Source: Phocoena phocoena (Eukaryota > Chordata > Mammalia > Artiodactyla > Phocoenidae). Taken from it: a DNA stretch of 64,000 nt. The position numbers and the translations under genes are program-made. The stretch lies in NCBI RefSeq assembly GCF_963924675.1, contig NC_089220.1, forward strand, positions 53,454,639 through 53,518,638. Direction: 5' to 3'. The notes beneath the pieces were generated by a model, which saw nothing but the letters and a program-made list of their open reading frames with translations, was not told the origin of the DNA and did no database searches. Positions 61,839 through 64,000 of this stretch are shown here, piece after piece (the stretch's first letter is position 1; the number at the start of each line of letters is the position of its first letter).

Positions 61839-61898
61839 TTTATATTCCCAGTGGGACAAAGTTTTTATTTTATATTCCCAGTGGGACAAAGTTTTTAT
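61839..61898 (+). repeat. Perfect 30-bp tandem duplication
   Basis: 61839-61868 is repeated exactly at 61869-61898; the unit contains 'tatattcccagtgggacaaa'. Zero mismatches over 30 bp indicates a recent event. Confidence 0.97.
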
Positions 61899-61924
61899 CC
61901 TATTTTATGTAGGATATTCCCCAA

Positions 61925-63150
61925 TTTTTTCCAATACATATTTAGTGGATGCCTACCATGTGCCAGGTAAAGGACAGGTAGCTGTGAGAAGCAGCCTAGC
62001 CAGAGGAAATAGCATGTGAATAAAATCAAACAAGTATATAAGAATAAGGATTTTAGGTTGTTTAATATAATAGGAGTTTAGAATAAGAGGAAAGGAGTGC
62101 CAACAAATTGAGCCATTTATAAGGATCAGAATATACTAGAATTTGTAATAAGTTTGGACTTTGTCCTGAGTATAATGGAAAATCATTAAAGCAGTATAAA
62201 CAGGTAAATGACATGACTAAATCTGTATTTTGGAAAGATAACTGAAGTATAGAGGCCAGATTAGAGGGAATGAAGTTAAAGAAAGGACACCAGCTAAAAG
62301 GTTACATAGTCTAAACAAGAGATGTTATATAGGATTAAAATTAGTGTATTGGGAGAGAGAAAAGGAGGTAGAATCAATACAATTAGGTGATTACTTGGAT
62401 TATGGGATAAGAGGCAGAGAAAGTCAATGACAACACCCAGGTTTGGGTCTCAAATGATAGAGTAAACATAGTGTATGATTCATTGGGAGAAGTGCCACAA
62501 AGGGAGTTGTATGTTATGTAAGGAGGAAGATGACTGTGGCAGGGCATACATGAGATTAAGATGACTGTGGATTTACATGTGGAAATATCCAATAGGTACA
62601 TGGAGTATAAGCTCTAATAAGAGAACTGGGTTAGGAACATCCACATGGGAGTCATTAACATTTTGTAATATTGGAAGCCCTAGGAGTAAGCAAGATAACC
62701 CAGAAAGGGTGTTCAAGAGAACAGAAGAGAGTCCTAGGATAGAATCCCCAAATTTTCCAACACTTTAAGAAAGGAAGGAGTAAAGGATGCAACAACGGGC
62801 ATTGCTAAGTTGAAGCCAGAGAGGCAGACTGAACACCAGGACAAGATGTTGGCCCCCCTAAAACAGAGTTTGTTTCTAGATTGGTAACAAATGCTGTTAG
62901 GAGGTTAAGTACAATGAAGAATTAGTTTCTATTATATTTAGTAACATGGAATTAGTAGCTTAACTTTAAAAAACAAATATCAATGAAGTTGTGGGGGCAG
63001 CAACTAGATTGCAACGGTTTTAGGAATTAACCATTCCTAAAAGAATGAGAAGGGGGAAGTGAGCCAGGAGACAAATTCCACAGTGATAAGGGAAGGACAG
63101 AGAGGAGCATCTAGGTCAGGGGAGAAAGAGCTGAGGTAGTAAGGATATAA
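61925..63150 (-). mobile_element. L2 LINE, about 1.2 kb
   Basis: The plus strand is L2 antisense from the 3' end inward: 'agtggatgcctaccatgtgc', 'cagaggaaatagcatgtgaa', 'tggactttgtcctgagtata', 'aggtaaatgacatgactaaa', 'aagagatgttatataggatt', 'acccaggtttgggtctcaaa' and 'gtggaaatatccaataggta', and at its end 'gcattgctaagttgaagcca'. It is the longest L2 copy in the window. On its coding strand the RT part is at the right end. No open frame survives. Confidence 0.75.
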
Positions 63151-63154
63151 GACA

Positions 63155-63535
63155 AAAATTATATTGCTTTGTTCTAATTGTTAGGTGATTTTTATCTCAA
63201 TCATTTGCAATACTAACATATGCTTCAGAAGATTTACAAATAGCTACATGAAAAGGAATTAAAAAATCTATCTCAGGAATAGTGGAAACAGGAAGTCCTG
63301 AAATACTATAACACTGTGGTCAACTCCAATAGTCCTGTATCTGTGACATCTGAAAATACTATAAAACCCAAAATAGTAGTTTTGAAGGACTTAGGCTTTA
63401 AAAGTTAGTAGAATTGGATCTTTAACTGAGGTTTCTTGGGCGTCCTTTTTGCACAGGGAACTCCAGTCTTAAGTGCTGGGGGCAAGGCCTCTGCATGTGG
63501 CACCCCATGAGCAAGTGAAACACAAAGGAAGCACA
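63155..63535. other. Unassigned sequence
   Basis: About 380 bp with nothing recognised. Confidence 0.5.
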
Positions 63536-63539
63536 AAGG

Positions 63540-63750
63540 AAAATTAGGTCAGCCATATCCAATCAGTTGAAGGACTTAATAGAACAAACACTGACCTCCC
63601 TCAGCAAGAAGGAATTCTGCCAAAAGACTGCCATTAGACTCCGACTGCAACTCTCCCCTGGGTCTCCAGCCTGCCAGCCTACCTTAAGGATTTTGGACTT
63701 ACCGAAGACTGAAAGCCTTCAAAATCATATGAGAAAATTAATACTGAGAA
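63540..63750 (+). repeat. LTR-like ancient repeat fragment
   Basis: 'aaggacttaatagaacaaac', 'actgacctccctcagcaaga', 'aggaattctgccaaaagact', 'tcccctgggtctccagcctg' and 'aggattttggacttaccgaa' match an old LTR-class repeat that I remember but cannot name. The 64-codon frame over it is incidental. Confidence 0.55.
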
Positions 63751-63792
63751 AAATTAAATGACATGAAAGTCACATATTCAGGAGACTGGTGA

Positions 63793-63853
63793 TCCTGAAT
63801 TCCAATCCATATCTTTCTGATGGAAAAACTTGCGTTCTTAACCACTCTGCAAT
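63793..63853 (+). repeat. MIR tail fragment
   Basis: 'tgaattccaatccatatctt' and 'cttgcgttcttaaccactct' match the MIR end (aatccaggtctg...gctcttaaccacta). Confidence 0.5.
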
Positions 63854-64000
63854 ATGGGACAAAAATGAGTGAAGGTGAGAAAACTGAGCTGCAGAGATGA
63901 TAAGAAACCTGTACCACTTCATTCAGCTGGGTCTTGGTGCTCTGGTCAGGTGTCAGGCCTGAGCCTCCAAGGTGGGAGAGGCGAGTCAAGGACAATGGAC

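Noticed and set aside
1..64000. CRISPR array, operon, integron or other prokaryotic system
   Set aside because: The sequence is mammalian nuclear DNA. No regularly spaced repeats, ribosome-binding sites or gene clusters exist. Direct repeats found are retrotransposon target duplications or microsatellites.

Overview
The window is nuclear DNA from a mammal, most likely a cetacean (whale or dolphin). The main evidence is ten copies of the tRNA-Glu-derived CHR SINE family of whales, hippos and ruminants. Most have the long GC-rich body I associate with cetacean copies. Mammalian L1, L2, MIR and MaLR repeats are also present, and I recognised no ruminant BovB LINE. This is recall of repeat families, not a database search.

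No protein-coding gene, rRNA, tRNA gene or CRISPR array can be supported. Open reading frames are short (184 codons at most). Where they have a recognisable origin it is transposon DNA: decayed L1 ORF2 pieces or chance frames through CHR SINEs. Single small exons or a noncoding RNA cannot be excluded by eye, so the window is intergenic or deep intronic, AT-rich sequence.

Layout. 0-5 kb: MIR pieces, an ERV-type LTR on the minus strand, and an MLT-like LTR with a CHR SINE inside it. 7 kb: a 79-bp mariner-type hairpin element. 8.8-12.2 kb: L2 pieces, an MLT1 LTR and a small inverted L1. 13-18 kb: three CHR SINEs and a second inverted L1 with its target-site duplication. 19-26 kb: mostly unique, with a MIR, two L1 3'-UTR stubs, an L2 end and a CHR SINE. 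26.9-30.3 kb: a 3.4-kb L1 on the minus strand with a (TA)n array grown inside ORF2. 32-41 kb: dense L2 in both orientations, four CHR SINEs, an older L1 split by a SINE, and a 122-nt polypyrimidine run. 41.4-45 kb: three LTR-like blocks. 45-49.7 kb: an ancient L1 holding a 2.56-kb younger L1 and an L1 3'-UTR stub. 50-52.2 kb: a possible LTR, an L1 3' end and a CHR SINE. 52-64 kb: mostly unique, with an ancient L1 (55.5-57.5 kb), MIRs, an unnamed old repeat, a perfect 30-bp tandem duplication and a 1.2-kb L2.

The elements do not form a pathway. What the window gives is a readable insertion history: L2, MIR and ancient L1 first, then MaLR and ERV LTRs, then younger L1 and CHR copies that still show target-site duplications. 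I found no new gene system. The most unusual items are small structures: a hairpin with an unbroken 33-bp RNA stem, two inverted L1 insertions, and a snap-back inverted duplication inside an LTR.
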